In this document: positions 9,201 through 18,238 of the stretch, one piece after another
Numbering within the stretch: position 1 is the first letter of the stretch
Layout of the letters: the number at the start of each line of letters is the position of its first letter
Assembly (NCBI RefSeq): GCF_001468465.1
Contig: NZ_LNSA01000028.1
Coordinates: 1-58,169 of the forward strand
DNA length: 58,169 nt
Reading direction: 5' to 3'
Source: Sphingopyxis sp. H115
GTDB taxonomy: Bacteria > Pseudomonadota > Alphaproteobacteria > Sphingomonadales > Sphingomonadaceae
Translations under genes and position numbers: made by a program
Notes under the pieces: model-generated
The model's input: only the letters and a program-made list of their open reading frames with translations
Told to the model about the DNA's origin: nothing
Database searches by the model: none

Positions 9201-10908
9201 CGGTAGGGCGCGCGGGGACGAGCGCGGTCGGAATTTCCTCGAGCACTTCGAACCCAAAATGTTCGAGCGCGGGAACGACGTCGGACAGCGCCAGCGGACC
9301 GGCGGCGCTGTAGACCTTCAACCGCAGGCGGTCATCGCCGTCGAGGCTTTTTTTTGCGAGGCGGACGCTGCGCGGATTGTCGGCATCGAGGTCGCGCAAC
9401 CGCAAGATGTCGCGCGCCGCTTCCTCGGGATTATAGAGGTTGCGGTAGTTCGGCGGGAAGGCGGGCGCGAAGCGCGCCGCGAGCGCCGCGGCGCGGCCCG
9501 GATCACCGCGCTTCGCCAGCGCCGCCTCGACTTCGGGCTGCCAGCCGCGCACCATCTGTTCGAGTTGCGCGCCCAGCGCCTCGGTGTCGGGGACGACGCC
9601 GCCGCTGCGCAGGTCGAGCGTGTAGCGCAGCAGCGCCGCGCCGCCATCCTCGAGCACCATCGTCCAGCCGATCACCCCGGCCTTGGCTTCGCGGACCAGC
9701 ATCGCCTCGACCGCTATGCGACGGCCGGTCGATACTTCGTCGCGCGGCAGCCAGACGAAGGCGAACAAGTGTCGGCCAAGCGCGCTTTGCACCATCACCA
9801 GCTTCGGCCGCGGACGGTCGGTGATCGACATCGAGGTTAGCACCAGCTCTTCGAGCGAGGCGCTGTCGAACGCGATGAGCAGGTCGTGCGGCAACGCGGT
9901 GAGCGCGTGCGCGAGCGCCTTGCCCGCATGGCCCGACGGATCGAACCCGAATTTCGCCATCAACGCGTCGAGCTGCGCGCGGAGCACCGGCACCTTGGCA
10001 GGCGGAGTCGACAAGGCTTGGCTCGTCCAAAGGCCAGCGTGAATCGACAGGCGCTCGACCTTCTTGCCCTTAAGTTCGGGCACGATGACGAGGTCGAGCA
10101 GCACGCGGCGGTGCACCGCCGACAGGCGGTTCGACTTGATCAGCAGCGGCGCCGTGCCGCCCCGATCGAACCAGGCAAAGGCGGCATCGAGCGCGGTGGG
10201 CGACAAAAGCTGGCTGTCGCTGCTCTCGCTGATACCGAGCCGATCCTGCGCCTTGCCGTCGCGCGCGCGCCATTCATGGCCGAGCTGCGTCATCGCTCCG
10301 CCCTCGAACCAGCGCAGCAGTTCGGCGCCTTCGCCCTCGACGCGCATCGCGGCGTCGGCGAGCATCGCCGCGCGCATCGCGCGCCAATCGCGCACCGCAG
10401 CGCGCACGTCGCGCAGCGCCGCCTCGATCCCGTCGAGCAGGCGCCGGCGCGCGCGCGCATCGCCGCGCTCGAGCTCCATATAGATCACCGACTCGCGTGC
10501 GGAGCCTTCGCCGGCTTCCTGTAAATGCCCCTTGGCATCGCGCTTCACCGCGACAACGGGGTGGAGGATGCGGTGAACGACGAGTCCCTGCGCCGCGACC
10601 GCCTGCGAGGTCGAATCGACGAGGAAGGGCATGTCGTCGTTGATGATGGCAAGCCGCATCCGGCGGTCGGTGCCGTCGGCGGCAATCGGTTCGAGCAGCA
10701 GTGACGGCGTTTCGGCGTCGCGGTCGAGCGCGGCGCGCGCGGCGAACTGGCTCGCCTCGCTCAGCGCGGCCTTGTCCATGTCGTCGCCTTCGCCGGGCAG
10801 CGCGCTGCCGGCGAGCGCGGCCAGATAGGCTGCGGCGACTTTGGGCGGGATTTTGACGGTGGAGGTCGGCGTGTCCGTTTCCGGCGTGTCGGACTTAGTC
10901 TGAGGCAT
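6205..10908 (-). CDS. gdhB: NAD-specific glutamate dehydrogenase, large (180-kDa) type
   Basis: About 1,567 residues if started at MPQTKSD; an in-frame ATG four codons upstream (10920) is equally possible, because neither has a convincing ribosome binding site. It belongs to the large bacterial NAD-GDH class known from Streptomyces clavuligerus and Pseudomonas aeruginosa, which oxidatively deaminates glutamate to 2-oxoglutarate. The catalytic domain lies in the second half: LGLMKAQRVKNAVIVPTGAKGGF carries the substrate-binding lysine, and GCGDMSGDVFGNGMLLSKAI is the nucleotide-binding region. The long N-terminal part is the family's regulatory region. The frame is intact throughout. It is followed, with a one-base overlap, by an ATP-grasp gene. 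Confidence 0.96.
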   Translation of the reverse strand: MPQTKSDTPETDTPTSTVKIPPKVAAAYLAALAGSALPGEGDDMDKAALSEASQFAARAALDRDAETPSLLLEPIAADGTDRRMRLAIINDDMPFLVDSTSQAVAAQGLVVHRILHPVVAVKRDAKGHLQEAGEGSARESVIYMELERGDARARRRLLDGIEAALRDVRAAVRDWRAMRAAMLADAAMRVEGEGAELLRWFEGGAMTQLGHEWRARDGKAQDRLGISESSDSQLLSPTALDAAFAWFDRGGTAPLLIKSNRLSAVHRRVLLDLVIVPELKGKKVERLSIHAGLWTSQALSTPPAKVPVLRAQLDALMAKFGFDPSGHAGKALAHALTALPHDLLIAFDSASLEELVLTSMSITDRPRPKLVMVQSALGRHLFAFVWLPRDEVSTGRRIAVEAMLVREAKAGVIGWTMVLEDGGAALLRYTLDLRSGGVVPDTEALGAQLEQMVRGWQPEVEAALAKRGDPGRAAALAARFAPAFPPNYRNLYNPEEAARDILRLRDLDADNPRSVRLAKKSLDGDDRLRLKVYSAAGPLALSDVVPALEHFGFEVLEEIPTALVPARPTGADGDEDLPIVIHDFTLRLPANVDELALLPYAEVLEGAIAAVLDGRAENDAFNELVLTNQTDPRAIIWLRAWFRYLRQGGSAYGMDTVVSALRHAPKLTAALIERFRALHDPKARDAKRAQALADEILADFADIKSIDEDRILRLFHAVIGATLRTNAFAPAAEEALAFKIDSAQVPGLPKPLPWREVWVYSPRVEGIHLRAGPVARGGLRWSDRRDDFRTEILGLMKAQRVKNAVIVPTGAKGGFYPKALPDAALDRDAWFAEGTECYRIFIRSLLSITDNLVGGKVVHPKGVAILDGDDPYFVVAADKGTATFSDVANALAMERDFWLGDAFASGGSKGYDHKAMGITAKGAWISVQRHFAEMGVDVQTDTIRVVGCGDMSGDVFGNGMLLSKAIKLCAAFDHRHIFLDPDPDPAKSWKERERMFALPRSSWDDYDKKLISKGGGVFPRSQKSIPLSPEVQALLGLSVSEIDPGSLISAILKAPVDLLWFGGIGTYVKAASQNNAEVGDPANDALRVDAEDLRVKAVGEGANLGVTQAARIAFSAHGGRINTDFIDNSAGVDCSDNEVNIKIALNREMAEGRLGQDDRDALLVRMTDNVADLVLEDNRLQALALSIAEKGGSAAVPSLVRIMETFEASGRLDRKVEGLAANDELLRRAGEGRGLTRPELAVLLSTAKLALQDAIEHSDLPDDPALASDLAAAFPDEMQRDYAQAIADHQLRREIVATKIANRIINRMGIVHPFELVEEEGCALGDIAAAFVAVERLLDMPAIWGALDTAKIDESVRLSLFAQASSAMTSQMADLLRVTQTLSQAGPVVARLEPGVDRLTAGVDTLLSPSVKRQWDMLAQQLLDAGAPETLTSAVVRLFKTDGAIGIVDLAERRGDDEVAVTRAFTHLGEALGLDWAQTLAAHMSPADPWERLLVNSLARDFQQMRLAFLAGLPKGDLDAAVTKWLADHEPRVEQFRSTVDRARMIPNPNGAMLSHIAGQARGLLAR

Positions 10909-11084
10909 AAAGTGCAGCATCCCGAACCAAAGAGGGGGACCCAGCCGACGATCGGCGGGGGTCCGTTCGCTGCCGCCCCCTATGCGCCTGTGGCGCGCGC
11001 GGCTCAAGGCCTCGTTCGCCAGTGCGCGTAAAAATATTTCAATTTTGGGATTGTCTGTTGCGTGAACGCTCCCAGCCCGCGGTA

Positions 11085-12407
11085 TCAGCCGCCCGGCGCG
11101 ATCGGCACCGCCTTTTTGGCCAGCTTGGCGACCAGCGCCGGGTCGTCGGCCGCCTTGGCGACGATCCCGATATGCCCCCCCGGCATCGCGCGCGCGATCA
11201 GCATCACGAATTCAGCCTCACCCGCATCATGCTCCAGGATGACCGCGGGCTGCGCGCGGCGGAGCTCGTCCATCCTCGCGTCGGTTCGATCAGCGGGCGC
11301 GGCCGGCTTGCGGCGCGCGCGCGCATCCTTGACCAACCCTTTGAGTCCGCCCGGATAGCCATCGAGATAGGCGGCAAGGTCGCCGCGCCCGATGCCCTCC
11401 TGCTTTGCGTGGCCCAATACGCAGGCATATTCGGCAAGGCGCGTTTTGTCATAGGTGGCGCCGAAGACCAGCTTCACGATCGGGGTCATCGGGGCGCGTT
11501 TCTGCGCCGCCAGCCCAGCATCGTCGAGCAGAGCGGCAAAGGCATCGGGCTGGTCTTCGGCCGCGAGCGCGAAATCCCACGCCTTGCCGACCGCTTGGTA
11601 AAGCGCCCCGCGGCTGCGGCTGTCGGCGGCGATCGCCCGTTCGGCAGTTTCGCGCGCGGCCGCCAGCCAATCGGCTAGTTCGGCATCGTCGCCGGGCTCG
11701 GCCGGGCTGATATCTTCGGACATCGGAACCATTTCGCCCTTGCCGCCGCCGTCCAGCGCCGCGAAGCCGGGGACCGCGTCATCGTCGAGATGTTCCGAAT
11801 CGGGGCCGTCGGCCCAGACGGGGACTGGCGCTGTCAGCGGCGCCGCGCTGCGCAGCGCCTGTTCGACCGACAATTGCAATTCTTCCGCCTGGTCGGCGTC
11901 GACCGCTTCCTTCCAGTTGATCACGCCCATGATGAAATCGATCGTGTCATCGTCCGACGAAAAAGGCAGCAAGATGCCGCGGTACATGATCGTGACGCCG
12001 CGATCGCTTTCGAACTCGGCCTCGAAACCGATCGGCGCGCGATTGGCGATGATCTGGAGATAATGGTCGGTCAGCCGCGACAGCAGCGAGCGGCCGGGTA
12101 TCTGGCTGATATAGTGGACGTCGTCGTCGATTTGGGATTCGGCGCGGAGCCGCTCGCCCAGAAACGCAATACCGGGATTGTCGACGCCTGCCGTGAAATC
12201 GAGCAGCACCGAATGCGGACCGAAATCGGCGCTGTCGAGATCGAGGTCCTCGACCGAAGGATAAGCGCGGTCGGCCAGCAGCGACGCCCAATAATTATAG
12301 GCGCGCACCTGCATCCGCCGTTCGTCGACGCCAACCACGGCGGGCGCGTCGATCGCGCCATCATCCTGGTCATAGCTGCCCGAAAGCAGGCCGCGCATGC
12401 TGTCCAT
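11085..12407 (-). CDS. PAS_5-type sensor-like protein
   Basis: About 440 residues. Residues about 30-170 match the PAS_5 pattern found in alphaproteobacteria: MQVRAYNYWASLLADRAYPS, then FGPHSVLLDF, then RSLLSRLTDHYLQIIANRAP. No output domain is recognisable. The middle is acidic and low in complexity, and the last 180 residues (from about LADWLAAARETAERAI) form an unassigned alpha-helical region. Two tandem ATGs are possible (12410 and 12407); GGGGA spaced six bases favours the second. PAS_5 proteins are otherwise poorly characterised, so signalling is inferred from the fold only. It lies upstream of, and in the same direction as, the glutamate dehydrogenase, separated by 176 bp. Confidence 0.75.
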   Translation of the reverse strand: MDSMRGLLSGSYDQDDGAIDAPAVVGVDERRMQVRAYNYWASLLADRAYPSVEDLDLDSADFGPHSVLLDFTAGVDNPGIAFLGERLRAESQIDDDVHYISQIPGRSLLSRLTDHYLQIIANRAPIGFEAEFESDRGVTIMYRGILLPFSSDDDTIDFIMGVINWKEAVDADQAEELQLSVEQALRSAAPLTAPVPVWADGPDSEHLDDDAVPGFAALDGGGKGEMVPMSEDISPAEPGDDAELADWLAAARETAERAIAADSRSRGALYQAVGKAWDFALAAEDQPDAFAALLDDAGLAAQKRAPMTPIVKLVFGATYDKTRLAEYACVLGHAKQEGIGRGDLAAYLDGYPGGLKGLVKDARARRKPAAPADRTDARMDELRRAQPAVILEHDAGEAEFVMLIARAMPGGHIGIVAKAADDPALVAKLAKKAVPIAPGG

Positions 12408-12729
12408 CATTCATCCCCAGCCACAAATATCGGTAAATCCTATGCACCAGGACTGGTAAAAGCGGCGTAAACGATGCGCGGGACCACCCCATCTTTCGGC
12501 TTCGACAGCGTCCCGCCGAAGGCCAGCCTGTGCGGACTGACAGACGGCGTCGCCGGACATTGCACGATGCCCAATTCTGTATGGCATAATCAAATCAAAA
12601 TCGCCGTATAATGGGTCGATTTTTTAATTTATCTCTTTAAACAAACACGAAAATTTGCCTCTTTAATCTGCGATCGATCGAATCCATATGCGATGTGCAT
12701 GGCATACAATGTGCCTATTGGAGTCGAAA
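12408..12729. other. AT-rich divergent intergenic region
   Basis: 322 bp between the PAS_5 gene (minus) and the DUF983 gene (plus). The first 150 bp has normal GC. The stretch from about 12570 to 12710 is strikingly AT-rich for this genome and contains a perfect TATAAT at 12607-12612 on the plus strand, without a good -35 at 17 bp. TTGATT-like boxes face the minus strand. It probably carries the promoters of both genes. No RNA gene or convincing small ORF was seen. Confidence 0.5.
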
Positions 12730-13170
12730 ATGGCGATCGGCGATGTCGGCAGCGAAAAGCTGCGCTGGATTCTCTGGGCGGGCTGGCACGGGAAATGTCC
12801 CGAATGCGGCAAAGGCGCAATGTTCCGTTCGTGGCTCAAGCTCGCTGATCGCTGCGACCATTGCGGGCTCGATTACAGCTTCGCGGCCCCCGACGACGGC
12901 CCGGCCTTTTTCTCGCAATGCATCGTCGCCTTTCCGCTGACCTTCGTGATCGTCTGGCTCCAGATCGCCTACGGCCCTCCGCTCTGGGTTCATCTGGTCT
13001 TTTCGATCCCGGTCATGGTCATCGGCTGCATCCTTCCCTTGCGCGCGATCAAGGGCTGGCTCGTCGCCTCGCAATATGTGAACAAGGCGCAGGAATCGGG
13101 GACCGAGCATTTGTGGGCAAAGCTCAATGCGCGCGCCAGGGGCGAGACGGACGAACGGCATGGCGGTTAG
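12730..13170 (+). CDS. DUF983 zinc-ribbon membrane protein
   Basis: 146 residues. The ATG at 12730 is fixed by GGAG at 12720-12723 with six bases of spacing. Two CxxC knuckles, CPEC and CDHC, about 23 residues apart near the N-terminus form a probable zinc ribbon. Two hydrophobic helices follow (IVAFPLTFVIVWLQIAYG and HLVFSIPVMVIGCILPL), which is the DUF983 layout. In alphaproteobacteria DUF983 genes often sit in cytochrome oxidase loci, but none is visible here. It overlaps the downstream MocR-type gene by 11 bases. Confidence 0.88.
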   Translation: MAIGDVGSEKLRWILWAGWHGKCPECGKGAMFRSWLKLADRCDHCGLDYSFAAPDDGPAFFSQCIVAFPLTFVIVWLQIAYGPPLWVHLVFSIPVMVIGCILPLRAIKGWLVASQYVNKAQESGTEHLWAKLNARARGETDERHGG

Positions 13171-14527
13171 CTGGACGCCCGACATAACGGGCGCGGCGGG
13201 TCCCAAATATAAGGCGGTGGCCGCCGCGATCGCCGCCGCCGTCGCCGGCGGCGAACTTCGCCACGGCGACCGTCTGCCCCCGCAGCGCGACCTTGCCGCG
13301 CGGCTCGGGATCGACCTGACCACCGTCACCAAGGCCTATGACCTGGCCCGTCAGCGCGGCCTGATCGTCGCGCGCGGACGCGCCGGCAGCTTCATCGGCG
13401 AAGACGCGCGACCGGGACAGGTCGCCACCGCAGCGCAGAACGACATTGCAATGAACAGCCCGCCGGTCGCCGACGGTGCTGGCCTGCCGGAGGCGATGGC
13501 GACCGCGCTGGCGGCGCTGGCGCAGGGCGGCAATATGGCGCGGCTCCACTATCAGCGCCCCGGCGGCGCGGCGGCGGATCGCGAAACGGGCGCCGCGCTG
13601 ATGGCGCGAGTCGGCCTATCGTCCGACGCCGAACAGGTTGTGATCACCGCAGGCGGTCAGAATGCACTGCACGCGATCGCGACCACCATCCTGAAACCCG
13701 GCAATCGCGTCGCGTGCGGTCGCTTCGTCTACCCGGGCTTTCTCGCGCTGGCGCGGCGGATCGGCGTCACGCTCGTCCCGCTGGCGCGAATCGGCGCGGA
13801 CACGCTCGAGGCGGCGCATGCCGCCGCGCCGCTGCGCGCCCTGTACGTCGTGCCGACGAACGACAATCCCTCCACGGCGACGATCGCGACCGCGGAACGG
13901 CGGGCAATCGCGGGGTGGGCGCGCGAAATGGGCGTCCAGATCATCGAGGACGACGCCTATGGCCTGCTGCCCGATGCGCCGCTGCCCGCCATCACCAGCT
14001 TCGCGCCCGAAAGCGGCTGGTATGTCGCGAGCATGGCGAAGATCATGTCGCCCGCGCTGCGCGTCGGCTTCGTCCGCGCGCCGCGCGTCGCCGAAGCGAT
14101 GCAACTCGCGGCATGCCAGCATGAAAGTGCGGTGATGGCGCCGCCGCTCAACGTCGCGATGGTCTCGCTCTGGCTCGCCGACGGCAGCTTCGATCGGCTG
14201 GTCGGCGCGGTCCGCAAGGAAGCGGCATGGCGCCAGAAGCTGGCGCGCACGGTTCTAGGCGACGGTCGCCACGCGGGTCATCCGCAGGGTTATCACCTGT
14301 GGCTCTCGCTGCCCGAAGACGGCAATCCCGACATGCTTGCCACCACGCTCGCGCTCGAGGGGCTGTCGGCGGTGGGATCGGACCGATTTGCCGTATCGGC
14401 GGACGCGCCCAAAGCGCTCCGCGTCTCGTTCGGCGGCACAATCGACCGCCGCACGCTGTCGCGCGCGCTGCACCGGCTCGCCGCCGGGCTCTGGTCGCCC
14501 GGCGGCACGGCCAGCCATATCGTCTAG
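13160..14527 (+). CDS. MocR-type GntR regulator with aminotransferase fold
   Basis: 455 residues. An N-terminal GntR winged helix (KYKAVAAAIAAAVAGGELRHG, LPPQRDLAARLGIDLTTVTKAYD) is fused to a class I aminotransferase-like domain. PLP-site residues are recognisable: NDNP after VVPT, IIEDDAYGLL with the aspartate that contacts the pyridine nitrogen, and SMAKIMSPALRVGFV with the Schiff-base lysine. MocR proteins usually use PLP as a sensor and control genes for vitamin B6, amino acids or related metabolism. The target is not evident. It probably forms an operon with the DUF983 gene, which it overlaps by 11 bases; the start at 13160 gives a normal-length GntR domain. Confidence 0.9.
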   Translation: MAVSWTPDITGAAGPKYKAVAAAIAAAVAGGELRHGDRLPPQRDLAARLGIDLTTVTKAYDLARQRGLIVARGRAGSFIGEDARPGQVATAAQNDIAMNSPPVADGAGLPEAMATALAALAQGGNMARLHYQRPGGAAADRETGAALMARVGLSSDAEQVVITAGGQNALHAIATTILKPGNRVACGRFVYPGFLALARRIGVTLVPLARIGADTLEAAHAAAPLRALYVVPTNDNPSTATIATAERRAIAGWAREMGVQIIEDDAYGLLPDAPLPAITSFAPESGWYVASMAKIMSPALRVGFVRAPRVAEAMQLAACQHESAVMAPPLNVAMVSLWLADGSFDRLVGAVRKEAAWRQKLARTVLGDGRHAGHPQGYHLWLSLPEDGNPDMLATTLALEGLSAVGSDRFAVSADAPKALRVSFGGTIDRRTLSRALHRLAAGLWSPGGTASHIV

Positions 14528-14534
14528 CGCGGGC

Positions 14535-16583
14535 TCAATTGCCCGGATGCAGGCGGATCGCCGCGCCGCCTCCGGGGGCAAGCCACAGCTTGTACGTATC
14601 GCCCTTCTTCACCTTGATCGTTTCATAAGCGATCCGGTGCCGCGCGTCGGTCAGATAGGTCGCGCCCTCGCCGTCCTTCCAGACGGTCGCGGTATAGCTT
14701 TTGCCCGCATCGAGGAAATCGAAGGTCAGCGTCAGCGTGCGTTCGGTCGCGTCGTTGACCCCGCCGACATACCAGTCGGCGCTGCCCCGGTCCTTACGCG
14801 CGAAGATCGCATAGTCGCCGACCTCGCCCGCGATCAGCTTGCTTTCAGCCCAGTCGGCGGGAACCGCCTTGATGAATTCCAGTTCGCGCGGATGCGCTTC
14901 GAGGCTTTCGATGAAGTCGGCCGCCATCTGGATCGGCGAATAGATAGCAAGGTAAAGGCCGAGCTGCTTGGCGAGCGTCGATGCGAACGGCGCCTTGTTC
15001 GATCCCTCGAGGCCCAGCACCCCCGGCGTATAGTCCATCGGACCCGACAGCATCCGCGTATAGACCAGCGTCGGCTCATGATCGGGGCCGCTGCCGAAGT
15101 CGCTCCAGGCATTATATTCCATGCCGCGCGCGCCTTCGCGCGCAACCCAGTTCGGATAGGTGCGACGCAGGCCCGTATCCTTCACCGGCTCATGCGGATT
15201 GACCGCGACCTTGTATTTCGCTGCGCTCTGCACGACCTTCAGATGGTGCTGCACCTGGCGCTGGCCGTCGTGCCATTCCATCCGCGTTTCGCCGGGTGTG
15301 TCGCCGGGCGCAATGATCCCCCCGGCGTCTGCAACATAGCCGGTCTTCACCGCCTTGACGCCGAGCTGGCCGTACAGCTTCATCGCATCGTCGAGCTGCG
15401 CTTCGTAGACCGCGATATTCCCGCCGGTCTCGTGGTGACCGATCAGCGTCACGCCCTTTTTGCGTGCATAGTCGGTGACAGCCTTGAGGTCGAAATCGGG
15501 ATAAGCCTCTATGAAGCTGTAATCATGGCCATGGCCGAACCAGTTGCTGTTCCAGCCCTTGTTCCAGCCCTCGACCAGCACCCCGCCAAAACCGTGCTTT
15601 GCCGCGAAATCGATATATTGCTTGGTCCGCTCGGTCGTCGCGCCATGCTCCGGCCCCTCGGCCCAGCTCCACGGACCGCGGATCATACCCCACCAGATGC
15701 CGATATATTTCATCGGCTTGACCCAGCTCACGTCACCCAGCTTGTTGGGTTCGTTGAGGTTGAGTTCTAGGTCGCTTTCGACCAGCCCCGCCGCATTGTC
15801 GGTAATGCGGATCGTACGCCAAGGCGTGTTGAACGGCAGGTCGCGGATCACCCGCGCGCCCCGCGACGATGGCGCCAGCGTCGCGCGGAACTTGCGCCCT
15901 TCGATCCGTTTCAGCCACATGCCCGAATAGTCGACCAGCGCAGCCTCGTGGAACGCGAGGTGCGTCCCGTCATCGAGCCGCATCGTGATCGGCGTATGCG
16001 CGGTGGCAACCGCGTCGATCGGCGTCTTTTGATACATCTGCTCGTAACGGTTCCACTCGCCGCCGGCGATCCACCAGGCGGTGCCGGCCGGAGCGATGTC
16101 GAACTCGGTGATCTCGTCGGCGATTTTCGCGGTCTTCAGCCCCGCCTGTTCGGGCAGCTCGTAACGAAAGCCGATGCCGTCGTCGAACAGGCGAAAACGG
16201 ACGTTGATCGCGTGCCCGCCCCAGCTTTCATGCTGGCGGAAACGGACGAGCAGTTCATTGTGGCGGTCGCGCACGAAGCGGCGCTCGCCCCACGGTTGTT
16301 CCCATTGGCTGTCGGCGCTCGCCTTTTCGGCACCCTCGATGGCAAAGCCGCGCTGCAAGCCGATACCGTCGGTCAGGAGGAAGCCAAGCTTCGACGGCGC
16401 GATCAGCAGCTTGCCCTTGCGCGACAGCGACCAGGTCGGCCGCTGGTCAGTGTCGGTCGAAACGGTGAGCACGAGATTGCCGTCGGGCGAGGAAGCCGTC
16501 TGCGACGGCCGGGCGTCCTGCGCGACAGCGGCGGGCGACACCGCGACCGCCAGCAGCGAAAGGGGGGCGAGCAGGCTGCGCAT
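14535..16583 (-). CDS. susB: Glycoside hydrolase family 97 alpha-glucosidase (SusB-like), exported
   Basis: 682 residues with a signal peptide (MRSLLAPLSLLAVAVSPAAVA, cleavage before QDARP). The body matches GH97: an N-terminal beta-sandwich, then a TIM barrel with GHHETGGNIAVYE, KTGYVADAG, NPHEPVKDTGLRRTYPNW and GARGMEYNAW, which hold the conserved glutamates. SusB-type members release glucose from alpha-glucans by inversion. Last gene of the maltodextrin operon: its ATG overlaps the stop of the GH13 alpha-glucosidase gene by one base (TGATG). The predicted location is periplasmic, so it acts on oligosaccharides that have crossed the outer membrane. Confidence 0.92.
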   Translation of the reverse strand: MRSLLAPLSLLAVAVSPAAVAQDARPSQTASSPDGNLVLTVSTDTDQRPTWSLSRKGKLLIAPSKLGFLLTDGIGLQRGFAIEGAEKASADSQWEQPWGERRFVRDRHNELLVRFRQHESWGGHAINVRFRLFDDGIGFRYELPEQAGLKTAKIADEITEFDIAPAGTAWWIAGGEWNRYEQMYQKTPIDAVATAHTPITMRLDDGTHLAFHEAALVDYSGMWLKRIEGRKFRATLAPSSRGARVIRDLPFNTPWRTIRITDNAAGLVESDLELNLNEPNKLGDVSWVKPMKYIGIWWGMIRGPWSWAEGPEHGATTERTKQYIDFAAKHGFGGVLVEGWNKGWNSNWFGHGHDYSFIEAYPDFDLKAVTDYARKKGVTLIGHHETGGNIAVYEAQLDDAMKLYGQLGVKAVKTGYVADAGGIIAPGDTPGETRMEWHDGQRQVQHHLKVVQSAAKYKVAVNPHEPVKDTGLRRTYPNWVAREGARGMEYNAWSDFGSGPDHEPTLVYTRMLSGPMDYTPGVLGLEGSNKAPFASTLAKQLGLYLAIYSPIQMAADFIESLEAHPRELEFIKAVPADWAESKLIAGEVGDYAIFARKDRGSADWYVGGVNDATERTLTLTFDFLDAGKSYTATVWKDGEGATYLTDARHRIAYETIKVKKGDTYKLWLAPGGGAAIRLHPGN

Positions 16584-18226
16584 CAGTTTTTTCCTTCAAT
16601 TATGAGCCAGAGGGCACCGCAAGGCGGCAGCGTAGCCACCTCGGCACCGTTAAGCGCGATGAATAGGTCACCGGCTGCGGCATGCGCCACGATGTCGATC
16701 GTCGTTTCGCCAAGATTGAACAGGCAGCGGATATGCTGCCCGTCGGCGATCCGGTCGAAAGCGAGCAGGTCGCCGTCGGCAACCCAGCGCGCGTCGCGGC
16801 CGATGCGCAGCGCCGGGCTCGCGGCGCGCAGCGCGACGAGCCGGCGCGTCAGGTTGAGCAGCGACGCCGCATCCTCCTGCTGCCGGTCGACAGCAAGGTC
16901 GCGGTGCGCGGGTCCCAGCGGCAGCCAGGGTTCGGCGGCGGAAAAGCCGGCGTTGGTTTCGGCCGCTGCCCACGGAAGCGGGGTGCGTGCGCCGTCGCGC
17001 GATAGCGTCAGCGGCCAATTCTTGAGCGCCTCTGGATCCTTCACCAGCTCGAACGGGATGTCGACCTGGTCGAGTCCCAATTCCTCGCCATTATAGAGGA
17101 TGATGTTGCCACGGAGCGCGCAGAGCAGCGCCATTTTCATGCGAGCGAACGCGGCACCGTCGACCCCGTCGGGAGTCCAGCGCGACACCGCGCGCGGTGC
17201 ATCGTGATTTTCGAACGCCCAACTCGGCCATCCGATACCCGGCGTATCGGGCCATTGCTCGGCCGCCTCGCGCACCAGTTGCGGGGTCAGCCGGTCGGCG
17301 TAGAGGAAGTCGAAGCCATAGGCGCTGTTGAGACGGTTTTCGCCCGCAGTGAACAGCTTCATTTCGCGTACCGCATCGTCGCCGCCCACTTCGGCGACGG
17401 TGAAGCTGCCCGGATATTCGTCGGTCAGCGCACGGATGCGTTCGAGGAACAGCGCGATATCGGGGTGCGACTGGTTGTAGATTTTCTGCTGGAAATCGAA
17501 CGGCCGGGTGCGGACCTTGTTCGACGGCGGCGCCGGCGGATTGTCGCGCAGTTCGGGGTCGTGCATCGCAAAGTTGATCGCATCGATGCGGAAACCATCG
17601 ACGCCGCGGTCGAGCCAGAAGCGTACCACGCCGAGCAGCGCGTCCTGCACCTCGCGGTTGTGGACGTTGAGCTGCGGCTGGGTGGCGAGGAAATTGTGCA
17701 TATAATATTGGCCGCGGCGCGCGTCCCACGTCCACGCGGGGCCGCCGAACACCGACTGCCAGTTGGTCGGCGGCGACCCGTCGGGTTTCGCGTCGGCCCA
17801 CACATACCAGTCGGCCTTGTCATTATCCTTGCTCGCGCGGCTTGTCGCGAACCAGCCGTGCTGGTCCGACGTATGCGCGAAGACAAGGTCGGTGGTGACT
17901 TTCAGTCCCAGCGCATGCGCGCGCGCCACCAGCGCGTCGAAATCGGCGAGCGAACCGAATATCGGATCGACACCCTCATAGTCCGAAATATCATAGCCGA
18001 AATCGTCCATCGGCGACGGATAAAAGGGCGACAGCCAGATTGCGTCGACGCCGAGTGACGCGATATAGTCGAGCCTTGCGGTGATACCCGCAAGGTCGCC
18101 GATCCCGTCGCCGTTCGAATCGGCGAAGCTGCGCGGATAGATCTGATAGATGACCGCGCCCTTCCACCATGGCGCTGTGGCAACGGCCGGGGTCGGGTCC
18201 TGAACGAGGGGCTGGTTCGTCGTCAC
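16583..18226 (-). CDS. aglA: GH13 alpha-glucosidase, cytoplasmic
   Basis: 547 residues, no signal peptide, GTG start. This is the oligo-1,6/alpha-1,4-glucosidase type of GH13: WWKGAVIYQIYPRSFADSNG at the N-terminus, catalytic nucleophile D215 in GFRIDAIN, acid/base E279 in FTVAEVGG, and D342 in FENHDAPR. It hydrolyses maltose and malto-oligosaccharides to glucose. Twelve bases separate it from the upstream alpha-amylase gene and it overlaps susB downstream. Substrate range (maltose versus isomaltose) cannot be settled from the sequence. Confidence 0.94.
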   Translation of the reverse strand: MTTNQPLVQDPTPAVATAPWWKGAVIYQIYPRSFADSNGDGIGDLAGITARLDYIASLGVDAIWLSPFYPSPMDDFGYDISDYEGVDPIFGSLADFDALVARAHALGLKVTTDLVFAHTSDQHGWFATSRASKDNDKADWYVWADAKPDGSPPTNWQSVFGGPAWTWDARRGQYYMHNFLATQPQLNVHNREVQDALLGVVRFWLDRGVDGFRIDAINFAMHDPELRDNPPAPPSNKVRTRPFDFQQKIYNQSHPDIALFLERIRALTDEYPGSFTVAEVGGDDAVREMKLFTAGENRLNSAYGFDFLYADRLTPQLVREAAEQWPDTPGIGWPSWAFENHDAPRAVSRWTPDGVDGAAFARMKMALLCALRGNIILYNGEELGLDQVDIPFELVKDPEALKNWPLTLSRDGARTPLPWAAAETNAGFSAAEPWLPLGPAHRDLAVDRQQEDAASLLNLTRRLVALRAASPALRIGRDARWVADGDLLAFDRIADGQHIRCLFNLGETTIDIVAHAAAGDLFIALNGAEVATLPPCGALWLIIEGKN

Positions 18227-18238
18227 GCTTGCTTTCGC

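Noticed and set aside
12411..12593. 60-codon minus-strand ORF upstream of the PAS_5 gene
   Set aside because: No ribosome binding site and no family likeness; lies in the promoter region.
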